Position numbers and translations under genes: made by a program | Shown: piece after piece, positions 52,023-61,214 of the stretch | Position numbering within the stretch: the first letter of the stretch is position 1 | Layout of the letters: every line of letters begins with the position of its first letter | Notes under the pieces: generated by a model | The model's database searches: none | What the model was told of the DNA's origin: nothing | What the model saw: only the letters and a program-made list of their open reading frames with translations | DNA from: Deltaproteobacteria bacterium | Lineage (GTDB): Bacteria > Desulfobacterota > Desulfobacteria > Desulfobacterales > B30-G6 | Assembly (NCBI GenBank): GCA_022340465.1 | Contig: JAJDNW010000056.1 | Span: 40,145-104,144, forward strand | Length of the DNA: 64,000 nt | Direction of reading: 5' to 3'

Positions 52023-54929
52023 ATGAAAAAAAGCTCGAAAAAAAACAATCTGCACTCCACCGGAAAGGCCCGCAAAGTCAAAGAGCTGGATACCATCGAC
52101 ATCCGGGGCGCGCGGGAGCACAACCTGAAGGACATCCACGTGCGCCTGCCGAAAAAGAAGCTGATCGTTTTCACCGGCGTGTCCGGGTCGGGAAAATCGA
52201 GCCTGGCCTTCGACACTATTTTTGCCGAGGGGCAGCGTCGTTATGTCGAATCGCTTTCCGCCTATGCACGGCAGTTTATCGGGCAGATGGAAAAACCCCG
52301 CTATGACACGATCCGCGGACTTTCCCCGACGATCGCCATCGAGCAGAAGGCCGCCAGTAAAAACCCGCGGTCGACCGTGGGGACCATAACCGAGATATAC
52401 GACTACCTGAGGGTTCTGTTTGCCCGGGTCGGCGAGCAGTACTGTTACCAGTGCGGCAGGAAAGTCGGCCGGGGGGACGCCGAGGGCATGGTCTCCCAGA
52501 TCTTCGACCTGCCCGCCTCCAGCCGGATTCTGATTATGGCGCCCATCGTCGAAAACCGCAAGGGGGAACACCGGGAGCTTTTACGGAAACTGGAAAGCGA
52601 CGGGTTCGCCCGGGTCAGGATCGACGGTGTGGTCAGGGAGATCGAAGCGGTTCAGGGACTGGCCAAAAACAAGAAACACACCATCGAAGCGGTTGTGGAC
52701 CGTCTGGTGGTCGAGAGGGACGGTTCTTTCCGGAAACGCCTGACCGATTCCGTGGAAACGGCGTTGAAAACCGGTCAGGGTCAGTTGATCGTGCACGTGC
52801 TGGGCAAGGGTGACATCCGCATGAGCGAGGCACGGTCCTGCTGCGGCATCGCCTATCCGGTGCTCGATCCGCCCCTTTTTTCCTTCAATTCGCCCCTGGG
52901 GATGTGCCCCGACTGCAACGGCATCGGTTCCATGCTGTCCATGGATGTGGACAAAATCGTACCGGACAAAAGTCTGACGATCCGCCAGGGGGCCATCGTT
53001 CCCTGGAAGAACTACTTCTCGAAAATGGACCCGCCCAACGGGTCGTGGGGATACAGCCGCCTCAAGGCCATGGAGACCCAGTGGGGCATCGACTTCGACA
53101 CCCCGTGGAAGGCATTGCCGGAAAAGCAGAAGCAATTGATCCTGAACGGTTCCAACGGCAGGGAGATGAAGGTCGACTGGACCTCCCAGAAAATTCAGGG
53201 ACAGTTCACCACGACCTACGAGGGCCTCCTGAACAGCATGTGGCGGCGTTACCAGCAGACCAAATCGGAAAGCATGAAAAAATGGTATGCCCGGTTCCTC
53301 TCCTCGAAAACCTGTCCCACCTGCAGCGGGCAACGGCTCAAACCCGAAGTGCTCAGCATAAAAATCGGGGAAAAATCGATCATCGACATTACCCGCATGA
53401 CCATTGCCGAGGCCCATGAATTTCTGGAGCGGCTGACGCTCACCGGGAACCGCCGCATCATCGCCGAGGAGCTGATCAAGGAGATTCGCGGCAGGCTGGG
53501 GTTTTTGATCAATGTGGGGCTGGACTACCTTTCCATGAGCCGCAAGGGGCCGACCCTTTCCGGCGGCGAATCCCAGCGCATCCGCCTGGCCTCGCAGATA
53601 GGGTCCGAGCTCACCGGCGTGCTCTACATCCTGGACGAGCCGTCCATCGGGCTGCATCAGCGCGACAACATCAAACTGTTGAACACCCTGCGGCACCTCC
53701 GCGACATCGGCAACACGCTGATCATCGTCGAGCACGACCGGGAAACCATGGAGTCGGCGGACTGGATCCTGGATTTCGGCCCCGGTGCCGGGCACCTGGG
53801 CGGCAAGATCGTGGCCGCGGGCACGCCCCGCGACATCGTCAAAAGCAAGGCTTCCGTGACCGGCGGTTTCTTGAGCGGCAAGGAAAAGATCGAGCTGCCG
53901 GAAGAACGGATGACGCCCCAAAAGGCCGGGAACAGGTGGATTACCATCAAAAAGGCGGCGGAAAACAACCTTGCCAAGATCGATGTCAAAATCCCTCTGG
54001 GGCTGCTGGTGGCGGTCACCGGCGTTTCCGGAGCGGGAAAATCGACCCTGGTTAACCAGATCCTGTTTCCGGCCCTGGCCCGCACACTTCACGACTCCCC
54101 CCTGGCCGTGGGCCGGCACGATCGCATCAACGGCCTTTCCCGGCTCAACAAAGTGATCAACATCGATCAGAAGGCCATCGGCAGGACGCCCCGGAGCAAT
54201 CCGGCCACCTACACCAAGGTGTTCGACCACATTCGTGATTTTTTTGCCCAACTGCCTGAATCCAGGCTGCGCGGGTACAAAAAGGGGCGCTACTCCTTCA
54301 ATGTCAAGGGGGGCCGCTGCGAGGCCTGCGGGGGGGATGGGTACATCAAGGTGGCGATGCATTTCCTGGCGGATGTCTACGTGCCCTGCGAAACCTGCAA
54401 GGGCAGGCGCTTCAACCAGGCAACCCTGGAAGTCCAGTACAAGGGGCACACCATCGCCGATGTCCTCGACCTGTCGGTTCGCCAGGCGCGGGACCTGTTC
54501 GCCCGCCATCCCAAAATCACCGCCATTCTCGATACGCTCATGGATGTGGGCCTGTCCTACATCAAGCTGGGACAGTCCGCGATCACCTTGTCCGGCGGCG
54601 AGGCCCAGCGCATCAAACTGGCCCGGGAATTGGCCAAGCGGGCCACCGGTCAGACGCTTTACATTCTGGACGAGCCCACCACGGGATTGCATTTCCAGGA
54701 CATCCGCATGCTTCTCGAGGTGCTGCAGCGCCTCCGGGATGCCGGCAACACCATCGTGGTGATCGAGCACAACCTGGACGTTATCAAGACCTGCGACTGG
54801 ATTATCGACCTGGGGCCGGAGGGCGGCGACGCCGGCGGGCGAATCGTGGCCCAGGGCCCGCCTTCGAAGGTGGCCGGTATTAAACAGAGCTACACCGGCC
54901 GCTTCCTGAAAAACATTTTGTCGGTCTGA
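52023..54929 (+). CDS. uvrA: Excinuclease ABC subunit A
   Basis: The 968-residue protein has the full UvrA layout: two ABC ATPase halves (Walker A GVSGSGKSSLAFDTI and GVSGAGKSTLVNQIL) and two ABC signatures (LSGGESQRIRLASQIG and LSGGEAQRIKLARELA). Zinc modules are present (CPTCSGQRLKPEVL, CEACGGDGYIKVAMH with CETCKG). It recognises DNA damage in nucleotide excision repair and loads UvrB. The N-terminal extension and slightly greater length than E. coli UvrA are unremarkable. Confidence 0.97.
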   Translation: MKKSSKKNNLHSTGKARKVKELDTIDIRGAREHNLKDIHVRLPKKKLIVFTGVSGSGKSSLAFDTIFAEGQRRYVESLSAYARQFIGQMEKPRYDTIRGLSPTIAIEQKAASKNPRSTVGTITEIYDYLRVLFARVGEQYCYQCGRKVGRGDAEGMVSQIFDLPASSRILIMAPIVENRKGEHRELLRKLESDGFARVRIDGVVREIEAVQGLAKNKKHTIEAVVDRLVVERDGSFRKRLTDSVETALKTGQGQLIVHVLGKGDIRMSEARSCCGIAYPVLDPPLFSFNSPLGMCPDCNGIGSMLSMDVDKIVPDKSLTIRQGAIVPWKNYFSKMDPPNGSWGYSRLKAMETQWGIDFDTPWKALPEKQKQLILNGSNGREMKVDWTSQKIQGQFTTTYEGLLNSMWRRYQQTKSESMKKWYARFLSSKTCPTCSGQRLKPEVLSIKIGEKSIIDITRMTIAEAHEFLERLTLTGNRRIIAEELIKEIRGRLGFLINVGLDYLSMSRKGPTLSGGESQRIRLASQIGSELTGVLYILDEPSIGLHQRDNIKLLNTLRHLRDIGNTLIIVEHDRETMESADWILDFGPGAGHLGGKIVAAGTPRDIVKSKASVTGGFLSGKEKIELPEERMTPQKAGNRWITIKKAAENNLAKIDVKIPLGLLVAVTGVSGAGKSTLVNQILFPALARTLHDSPLAVGRHDRINGLSRLNKVINIDQKAIGRTPRSNPATYTKVFDHIRDFFAQLPESRLRGYKKGRYSFNVKGGRCEACGGDGYIKVAMHFLADVYVPCETCKGRRFNQATLEVQYKGHTIADVLDLSVRQARDLFARHPKITAILDTLMDVGLSYIKLGQSAITLSGGEAQRIKLARELAKRATGQTLYILDEPTTGLHFQDIRMLLEVLQRLRDAGNTIVVIEHNLDVIKTCDWIIDLGPEGGDAGGRIVAQGPPSKVAGIKQSYTGRFLKNILSV

Positions 54930-55051
54930 AACACAGAACTCCCGAGGGCAGAACGTAAGAACATCAGAAAGTAAAAGGGTAAGAAGGGTAGGCGGCAATC
55001 GGCTTTGGCTGGGTTGAAACCCTGTGCTGCATTGCTGTTTTTCGCCACCGT

Positions 55052-56485
55052 TTATGCACGCCTTAGAAAGTCGCGGTATCGTTGCAGGTTCAGCATGACG
55101 CGGGCGGCCACCTCGAAGTCTGGAAAGACCGGCACCTGTTGCGCCGCCATTTTTTCGGTCGCAGCGCGTCCCACCAGCAAGAGTTCGGTGGTATTAAAGG
55201 CTTCGATGATAAAAAACAGGGGTTTTTCCAGCCAGCCCCGTGCCCTGGCAATCATGTTCAGGTACGCATCCACCCCCGCACGCCCCTTTTCATGGAATAT
55301 GAACGGCAGCGGCAGCGCAAAAAAGAGCCCATCGACCAGGGGGTCCTCCTTCAGCAGCGTCATCACAAACTTGAAATTGTCCTCGCTGGTGAGAAACGGC
55401 AGAATGTCGAGCGGGTTCTTCACGCTGCTTCCCTGCACCGGGACGACGGCGCCGAGACGCTCCACGGTTTCATCCGACAGCTGCGGCACTCCGATGCCGT
55501 GTTTTTCCGCCATGTCCGTCATGGTGACGCTGCCGCCCCCGGCCCCGCCAAGGATGGCGGCATTGGTGCCCTTGGGAAGCGGGAGCCGCTTGAGAGCGGA
55601 CAGGGTGTGCACCATCTCGGTCAGGGAGTCGACGGCGATGATGCCCGCCTGACGGCACATGCCCCGCCAAGTCTGATGGGAGCCCGCCAGGGCCGCCGTG
55701 TGGGACCGGGTGGCGCGCGATCCGCCCTCGGTCTGACCGCCTTTCAGGACCACCAGCGGTTTTTTGAGAGCGGTGCTGCGGGCGGCCTCCAGAAATGCGC
55801 GCCCCTCTTTCAGGCCTTCAAGATAGCAGGCAATCACATCGGTGGCGGGATCCCGGGCCAGATAGTTTAAAAAATCGTGGGCCTGCAGGTCGCAGGCGTT
55901 GCCGAAACTGACCACCTTGCTGAAATGGATGCCCTCGAGCGCGCCTGCTCTTACGATCATGTTGGCAAGCTGCCCGCTCTGAGAGAAGAGCCCCACGGAT
56001 CCCGGCTTGTCTGGAAGATCGCCGTTCCAGGCCAGGCCGCCTTCAGGGCAGTACAACCCCATACAGTTGGGCCCGACGATGCGCATGCCCGCCTCCTTAG
56101 CCATGGCGGTGATCTCTTTTTCGATTTCTCCGGCTTCTTCCTGACCGGTTTCTCCAAATCCGGCTGTCAACATGTGCACGAAACGGACCCCCTTGCTGGC
56201 GCAGTCCGCAATCACCGCTTTGACCACCGCGGCGGGGATGCAGATGATGGCCAGATCCAGGGGGGCCTGAATGTCGCGCACCGATCGATAGCATGGAAAG
56301 CCGAGGATGGATTTCGCCTTGGGGTGAACGGGGAATATTCTGCCGCCGAAGCTCTGGCGCAGGCAGCCGTTGATGTAGGCATTGCCGCTGTCCCAGGTGA
56401 CACCCCTTTTGGTGCTGGCGCCGACGACGGCAATGGCTCGAGGGTTGAAAAGTCTTTCCAGGTCAACATAAGACGTGTCGGTCAT
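55052..56485 (-). CDS. ADP-forming acyl-CoA synthetase alpha-type protein (CoA-binding)
   Basis: The 477-residue protein has a CoA-binding Rossmann domain (FNPRAIAVVGASTKRGVTW) and two succinyl-CoA-ligase-like domains (GLFSQSGQLANMIV). The conserved phosphohistidine region is SHTAALAGSHQTW. The enzyme makes ATP from ADP and an acyl-CoA. Only the alpha part is here; the ATP-grasp beta subunit is not adjacent, so it may pair with a gene elsewhere. GGACC lies upstream of the ATG at 56485. Confidence 0.88.
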   Translation of the reverse strand: MTDTSYVDLERLFNPRAIAVVGASTKRGVTWDSGNAYINGCLRQSFGGRIFPVHPKAKSILGFPCYRSVRDIQAPLDLAIICIPAAVVKAVIADCASKGVRFVHMLTAGFGETGQEEAGEIEKEITAMAKEAGMRIVGPNCMGLYCPEGGLAWNGDLPDKPGSVGLFSQSGQLANMIVRAGALEGIHFSKVVSFGNACDLQAHDFLNYLARDPATDVIACYLEGLKEGRAFLEAARSTALKKPLVVLKGGQTEGGSRATRSHTAALAGSHQTWRGMCRQAGIIAVDSLTEMVHTLSALKRLPLPKGTNAAILGGAGGGSVTMTDMAEKHGIGVPQLSDETVERLGAVVPVQGSSVKNPLDILPFLTSEDNFKFVMTLLKEDPLVDGLFFALPLPFIFHEKGRAGVDAYLNMIARARGWLEKPLFFIIEAFNTTELLLVGRAATEKMAAQQVPVFPDFEVAARVMLNLQRYRDFLRRA

Positions 56486-56537
56486 GTCAGGGTCCTTTGT
56501 AAGGTTTGCCCAGATTGCGCGTTTCAGCTTTTAATAT

Positions 56538-56553
56538 GTTGGAACACTCGACC
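56538..56553 (+). repeat. Dispersed intergenic motif, copy 8 (diverged)
   Basis: GTTGGAACACTCGACC keeps the shape of the motif with CACTC for CGCTC. It lies about 50 bases upstream of the acyl-CoA synthetase gene, in the opposite direction. Confidence 0.45.
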
Positions 56554-56630
56554 TGGGTTTTGGTTCATTCGGTTGCAGTCGTATTTTTTCAGAGCGCACC
56601 ATCTTGTATCAGGAAATAAAAATTATTCCC

Positions 56631-56781
56631 ATTTTTAATTTGAATTCCCCGCTGGTTGCTGCAGGGATAGAAAATTCGGTTTTTCGCACAGGAGCGACGG
56701 CTTTTCGCGGCGTTTTGTACGGCGTAGCTCGCAGAGCGAAGGCGGAAGCCGCGTTTCATAAAATCGTGGAACACGATTTCA
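56631..56781 (+). ncRNA. Two-copy structured intergenic element, copy B (upstream of the cysteine-rich protein gene)
   Basis: This is related to 45530-45705. Stems: CGGCTT (56698-56703) with AAGCCG (56746-56751); CGTTTT (56711-56716) with AAGGCG (56739-56744), which uses two G-U pairs; GCTC (56727-56730) with GAGC (56734-56737); and ATCGTG (56763-56768) with CACGAT (56772-56777), followed by TTTCATT. Relative to copy A the outer stem changes A-T to G-C on both sides, a compensatory change. The rest of the gap 56486-56883 holds motif copy 8 and no visible gene. Confidence 0.65.
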
Positions 56782-56883
56782 TTTGTGCTGCCGGGCGTCG
56801 TGTTGTATGGAATAGGCCGTATCGATCGGCATTTGTACTGAAAAAGTTCAGGAAAAATAGAGAGAAGGAAAAAGGAGGGTAAA

Positions 56884-57288
56884 ATGAAACGTGTGCTGAC
56901 AACGGCTGCCGTACTGGGAGTTTTCTTGATAACCGCAGCGACCGCAATGGGCGACCCGGTGCAGACCTTCGAGAAAGGCTGCAAGGTGGAGCTGGAAGAA
57001 TACTGTGCCAAGGTCACCCCGGGCGACGGCCGCCTGTTGGGCTGTTTGTTCGCCTATCAGGACAAGCTGTCGAATAAATGCGAATACGCCCTTTACGATG
57101 CGGCGGCTCAACTGGAACGCGCCGTGGTCGCCCTCACCTACGTGGCCAACGAGTGCGACAACGACCTGGAAAAGTTCTGCAGCGACGTGGCGCCCGGCGA
57201 CGGCCGCTTGAAGGACTGCATCGACAAGAACATCGCCGACGTCAGCGAGCGCTGCAAAGCGGCCATGAAGGATGTGGGGCTTAAATAA
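56884..57288 (+). CDS. Exported cysteine-rich (GLG1-like repeat) protein
   Basis: The 134-residue protein has a signal peptide (VLTTAAVLGVFLITAATAMG). Two copies of a four-Cys repeat follow: CKVELEEYCAKVTPGDGRLLGC and a closely similar CDNDLEKFCSDVAPGDGRLKDC, each ending with a further Cys. This matches the cysteine-rich repeat of Golgi glycoprotein GLG1 (Cys_rich_FGFR family), which is also found in bacteria. Eight cysteines in a secreted protein suggest four disulfides. Its function is unknown. GGAGG precedes the ATG. Confidence 0.85.
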   Translation: MKRVLTTAAVLGVFLITAATAMGDPVQTFEKGCKVELEEYCAKVTPGDGRLLGCLFAYQDKLSNKCEYALYDAAAQLERAVVALTYVANECDNDLEKFCSDVAPGDGRLKDCIDKNIADVSERCKAAMKDVGLK

Positions 57289-57356
57289 GGCGCTTCAGGG
57301 GCCGAGGATAGGGCCTTAGAGGTCAGAGATCAGCGGTCGAAGATCGATGAACGTCC

Positions 57357-57470
57357 AACATCGAATGCTGAACATCGAACGCTTGGCTGTTTGCTTTTGG
57401 CTGATTGCCCAGAAAACCTGAATACCGTAAGCGAATAAACCATATTCGACGTTGGATGTTCGATGTTCAT
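57357..57470. repeat. Inverted repeat region (GAACATCGAAC type)
   Basis: GAACATCGAAC (57370-57380) and its reverse complement (57458-57468) flank an AT-richer loop of about 77 bases. Related words (AACATCGAA near 57357, TTCGACGTT near 57445) extend the arms. The 347-base gap 57289-57635 shows no gene. The region looks like a small repeat element. Confidence 0.5.
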
Positions 57471-57635
57471 TTTCCAATAGAGTGAAAACAGACGACTCAA
57501 AATCGAAAAAGTGACAATTTTAGATCAGGACTTGACCACCAGGCGGCGGGAGGGCTGTCTGGGCTTTGATTTTCATTCATGACAGTGACGCTTGTTTTTT
57601 TTTTTGACCGAGATGGTATGCATGGGCCCGACCAT

Positions 57636-59051
57636 TTATAGGACCAGTTCCCGGATGAACTCGGTCAGTTGATTCAGGTTGGCGCAGGGCCGCACTTCAT
57701 TGCAGATACCTTCATACAAGCGCATTTCGCTGTCCCCGGAATACCAGAACATTTCGGTTTCCGGGTTGAGCCAGATGAGCCGGCGGCACTTTTCACGCAT
57801 TTCATCCAGGATGTCGGCTTCGGGATTGGCATAGTTCGAACGGCCGTCCCCGATGACGATCAGGGTGGTCTTTTTATTCAGAACATCCATGTAGACGGCT
57901 TTGAACTCCCTGAAGGTCAAGCCGTAGTCGGTGGCCGCATCGTATGCAAGCTCGGCGTCGTGCATGACTTTTTCGATGGCCTGGTTCACGTCGTGGTCTT
58001 CGAAAAAATGCGTGACTTCATCGAGGCCGGCGACAAAGATGAAGCTGCGCACCTTGGTAAAGCACTCCTGCAGGGAGTAAAGCATGTTCAGCATGAACCG
58101 TGCCGAAGACCAGACCGAGCCGGACACGTCGCAGAGCACGACGATTTTACCCCTGGCGGGAGGCTTTTTCCGGTGGACGACCTCCATGGGCACGCCCTGA
58201 TACCGCATGGCCTTGCGCAGGGTTTTTTTGACGTTCAAAGGGCCCCTTGCCCGGGCGGCGTAGCGGCGGTTGACGGTATCCTTGAGTTTTCTTACCAGTT
58301 CCCGGATGACATCCCGCATTTCCCGCACCTCCTTGGGGGTCAGGGAGGTGAAGGGTACCGCGCCCAGCCGGGCGAGGCGCCGGTCGTATGACGGCGGCGG
58401 CTTGCGTTTGTTGGCCGGTGCGTCCTGCCGCTGACGCGTGAGCAACCTCCGGGCGCTTTCCAGGCGTCGTTGGAAATGTTGATTCAACCCCTCGCGGGTT
58501 TCCCAGGGGATGCGGTCGCGGGAATCCTGGATGGCCGCTTCCAGGGCATTGCCGGTACGATTGATGGCCATCATCACGTTGAGGCGGCGCACCATGGCGC
58601 CCAGGTTGGAACCCGGCCCCCCGGCACTCGGCTGCCCTCCGGTGGGTTGATTTTCCGATGTCAGTCCTTTGAGCAGTTCCAGGAAAGCGGCCGGGTTGCC
58701 ACTCAAAAAATCGATGAGGGCCTCGATAGGATTTCCCGGCCCTTCTCCGTCATCCCGGGCATCCACTTCCAGGCTGTCCAGCATCTCCCGGCGGTATTCG
58801 GAAATGGCATCCGCGCCCACGAGCACTTCATCGTCACGCAATTCGTGAAAAAACAGGTGGTACAGGTGGTCGAACGTGGTCTGGTCCTTGCGGCTTTTGG
58901 CAAAGTTGGCCCGCAGCACCCTGGAAAACTGGGTTTCGCTCAACAGATCGATCATGCCGAGCTGGTTGAGACAATCCAGGGTTTCGGTGGTGGAAATCCG
59001 CAAGCCCGCGGCGCGGGCCGACGATACGAATTTGAGAATGGTTCTATCCAT
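57636..59051 (-). CDS. CoxE-like VWA-domain protein
   Basis: The 471-residue protein is a cytoplasmic VWA protein of the CoxE/YehP type. It has a helical N-terminal half with Pro- and Gly-rich linkers and a C-terminal VWA domain with an intact metal site (IVVLCDVSGSVWSSARF) and IGDGRSNYANPEADIL. With the MoxR ATPase 28 bases upstream it forms a two-gene chaperone unit like CoxD/CoxE. No molybdenum hydroxylase or other client gene is in the window. Confidence 0.88.
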   Translation of the reverse strand: MDRTILKFVSSARAAGLRISTTETLDCLNQLGMIDLLSETQFSRVLRANFAKSRKDQTTFDHLYHLFFHELRDDEVLVGADAISEYRREMLDSLEVDARDDGEGPGNPIEALIDFLSGNPAAFLELLKGLTSENQPTGGQPSAGGPGSNLGAMVRRLNVMMAINRTGNALEAAIQDSRDRIPWETREGLNQHFQRRLESARRLLTRQRQDAPANKRKPPPSYDRRLARLGAVPFTSLTPKEVREMRDVIRELVRKLKDTVNRRYAARARGPLNVKKTLRKAMRYQGVPMEVVHRKKPPARGKIVVLCDVSGSVWSSARFMLNMLYSLQECFTKVRSFIFVAGLDEVTHFFEDHDVNQAIEKVMHDAELAYDAATDYGLTFREFKAVYMDVLNKKTTLIVIGDGRSNYANPEADILDEMREKCRRLIWLNPETEMFWYSGDSEMRLYEGICNEVRPCANLNQLTEFIRELVL

Positions 59052-59079
59052 GTTTGGTCTTCTATAACAGAATCCCGTG

Positions 59080-59991
59080 TTAATGAACGACCACTTTGTC
59101 CAGGTTCTTTTTCACCAGGTCGGCGTCGATGCGGTACTTTAAAATGGTGCTCAAGGTGTCGGCCACCACCCCCGTGGAAAGGGTTTCCACCTGTAGAGCC
59201 ATAAGCGAACCGGCCCAGTCCAGGGTCTCAGATATGGAGGGCTTTTTTTTCAGGTCCAGGTCCCGGATGGCGTTCACGGAGGCCACCAGCTGGTCGGCCA
59301 GCTGGTGCGGGATGCCGGGAATCTTCATCAGGACGATCTCCCTTTCCAGGGCAATGTCCGGGTAGTCGATGTAAAGGTGCAGGCACCTTCTCTTCAGGGC
59401 GTCACTCATGTCCCGGTAGTTGTTGGAGGTCAGTACGGCAAAGGGGATGTTCAGCGCTTTGCGGGTCCCGATTTCGGGGATGGAGACCTGGAAATCACTC
59501 AGTATTTCGAGGAGAAAGGCCTCGAATTCCGGATCGGATTTGTCCACCTCGTCCACGAGGAGCACCACGGGTTCTGGGGAAGAGATGGCTTTCAACAACG
59601 GCCGCGGCTGGATGAAACGTTCCGAAAAGAAAGCGTCTTCCTGCGCGGCGATGCGGTCGGCCGCTTCGGTGAGGGTAGCCACATCCTTGATCAGGGCGTG
59701 GATTTTTTCCTTCATGATCTGGGTGTAAAGCAGCTGCTTGGCATACTCCCACTCGTATAGCGCCTTGGCTTCATCGAGGCCTTCGTAGCACTGCAGGCGA
59801 ATCAGTTCCCGCCCGAGGCTCCGGGCAACCGCCTTGGCCAGTTCGGTTTTACCGACGCCGGCCGGGCCTTCCACCAGAATGGGCTTGGCCGTAGCGCCGG
59901 CTAAAAAGATGACGGTTGCGATTTCATCGGAACAGATATAACGGGCCCTTTCAAGGGAGGTTTTGACGTGTTTCGGATCTTTGAACGGCAT
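59080..59991 (-). CDS. MoxR/CoxD-like AAA+ ATPase
   Basis: The 303-residue protein has Walker A VEGPAGVGKTELAKAV, Walker B VVLLVDEVDKSDPEFEAFLLE and the sensor TSNNYRDMSDALKRRC. It belongs to the CoxD branch of MoxR ATPases and is different from the MoxR at 12.3 kb. It precedes and pairs with the CoxE-like VWA gene. The target enzyme is unknown. Confidence 0.9.
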   Translation of the reverse strand: MPFKDPKHVKTSLERARYICSDEIATVIFLAGATAKPILVEGPAGVGKTELAKAVARSLGRELIRLQCYEGLDEAKALYEWEYAKQLLYTQIMKEKIHALIKDVATLTEAADRIAAQEDAFFSERFIQPRPLLKAISSPEPVVLLVDEVDKSDPEFEAFLLEILSDFQVSIPEIGTRKALNIPFAVLTSNNYRDMSDALKRRCLHLYIDYPDIALEREIVLMKIPGIPHQLADQLVASVNAIRDLDLKKKPSISETLDWAGSLMALQVETLSTGVVADTLSTILKYRIDADLVKKNLDKVVVH

Positions 59992-60130
59992 GCTTTCACT
60001 CTCAAGGTCGGTTTGGCTAGATTCAGGATTTACAGAATCAATAAAATCCGTTTGCTTTCAATCGCTTTTACGCTTCCGTCGCCAAAAATTCAATCCCTAA
60101 AACCACGAACAGCCCGAACACGCTTCAATT

Positions 60131-60184
60131 GACGAAAAAACACCCGAACGACGCAGGCCTTTGGTATTGGGTCTTTTGAAATTT
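60131..60184 (+). repeat. Second dispersed intergenic repeat, copy 2
   Basis: This matches 24421-24474: identical first 15 bases (GACGAAAAAACACCC), then a conserved CGCA and TTTGGTATTGG stretch and TTTGAAATT. It is followed 7 bases later by TTTATCCGGGTT, which also follows copy 1 at a longer distance. It lies between the CoxD-like gene and the TPR gene (gap 59992-60284). Confidence 0.65.
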
Positions 60185-60284
60185 CCGGTTTATCCGGGTT
60201 AGGTGTAATCATGAGCGTTGAAGCCGGCCGCGGACCGGCTGCCGGCGCAGCCGGTTCACGGCGTGACACGCATTCCGGTCCATT

Positions 60285-60806
60285 CTACGCGGAGCCCACC
60301 ATCTGGTCGAATTCACTGCCCATTTCAGATTCTACGTAAAGCTGCCTTGACCGCCACACGTTGTTCTGGTTGCCAAAGACTTCAAGGTTGCGGTTCGTGA
60401 GCCGGGTAACGACTTCGATGTCATCGCCGGCCAACTCGCTTTTCCCCATTTCACTGAGCAGCGTGGCGCGGCTGTAGTAGGCGGCGCCGTACTCACCATC
60501 CAGGTGAATGGCGGTGCTGAAATCTTTCAAAGCGGCTTCGCTGTCACCGAGTTGCTGATGGGCAAATCCCCTCAGGTGATAGGCCCGGGCATAGCCCGGA
60601 TCGGCTTCAATGATGTGATTGAACTGTTCCAGTGCCTTCTCGGCCCGGCCGAGTTTCAGCAGGGCGGACCCGATCGTCAGGCCGGCCAGCCGGTGCTGCG
60701 GGTCCATTTGCAGCACAAGTTTCAGATATTCGATGCTTTTTTCATAATTATTGGCGATATATTCGGTGATGGCCTCTTTGAAAAGGCCTTCTAATGTATT
60801 TCCCAT
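60285..60806 (-). CDS. Cytoplasmic TPR protein
   Basis: The 173-residue protein has no signal peptide and consists mainly of three or four TPR units (EYIANNYEKSIEYLKLVLQ, ALLKLGRAEKALEQFNHIIE, RGFAHQQLGDSEAALKDF). It is preceded by AGGAAGGAG and stands alone. Its partners cannot be predicted. Confidence 0.85.
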   Translation of the reverse strand: MGNTLEGLFKEAITEYIANNYEKSIEYLKLVLQMDPQHRLAGLTIGSALLKLGRAEKALEQFNHIIEADPGYARAYHLRGFAHQQLGDSEAALKDFSTAIHLDGEYGAAYYSRATLLSEMGKSELAGDDIEVVTRLTNRNLEVFGNQNNVWRSRQLYVESEMGSEFDQMVGSA

Positions 60807-61214
60807 GGTAAACTCCTTCCTGCCTAAGAATCGCTGACCTTAGGTCTTCTGTTCATTCCAAGTCGAGTGTTTCATTAACCTCGACACTCGCTCGATTTAG
60901 GCTTAAGGGGTAACCGTTCTCCAGGGCGCCCCTGGAGAGCGTACCCTGGTATAGACTAAGGTCCGTTTGTCGGTTGTCAACCGGTTGCCGCCTGTGAACA
61001 TGCACGCCGGCGCTCCAAGAACCTAAAGATTTCGGTGTGTTGAAAAATGGGTGCGCGAAGGTGAAGGGCTTTGCCCCGGCGGAAGCGGCGTGCGCCTGGC
61101 CGGGGGCGCGCCAGGCGCGGCCGACTTTTTCAGGGCCGAAGAAATCGGGCAGGGGCAATGCTTCCTGGTCCGGGGCGCACGCTGTCATGATCTTCCCCGC
61201 TTTTTCCGCTGGAA
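60807..61214. other. 408-base intergenic region with two hairpins
   Basis: No convincing gene is present; an open frame on the minus strand (60853-61188) has no family motif and overlaps the hairpins. CGAGTGT (about 60864-60870) pairs with ACACTCG near 60884-60890, and this arm contains motif copy 9. CTCCAGGG (60919-60926) pairs with CCCTGGAG (60930-60937). The right part is G+C-rich. Confidence 0.4.
60862..60876 (-). repeat. Dispersed intergenic motif, copy 9 (diverged)
   Basis: On the minus strand this reads AATGAAACACTCGAC. It forms one arm of a hairpin and shares CACTCGAC with copy 8. Confidence 0.45.

Noticed and set aside
52581..54998. A very long open frame (about 805 codons) on the minus strand opposite uvrA
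   Set aside because: It mirrors the codon pattern of uvrA, which carries all the family motifs. High G+C coding DNA commonly gives long antisense frames.
60853..61188. A 111-codon minus-strand frame in the gap before the nicotinate phosphoribosyltransferase
   Set aside because: It overlaps strong hairpins and a dispersed motif, has no clear ribosome site and no family motif. It could be a repeat-derived frame.
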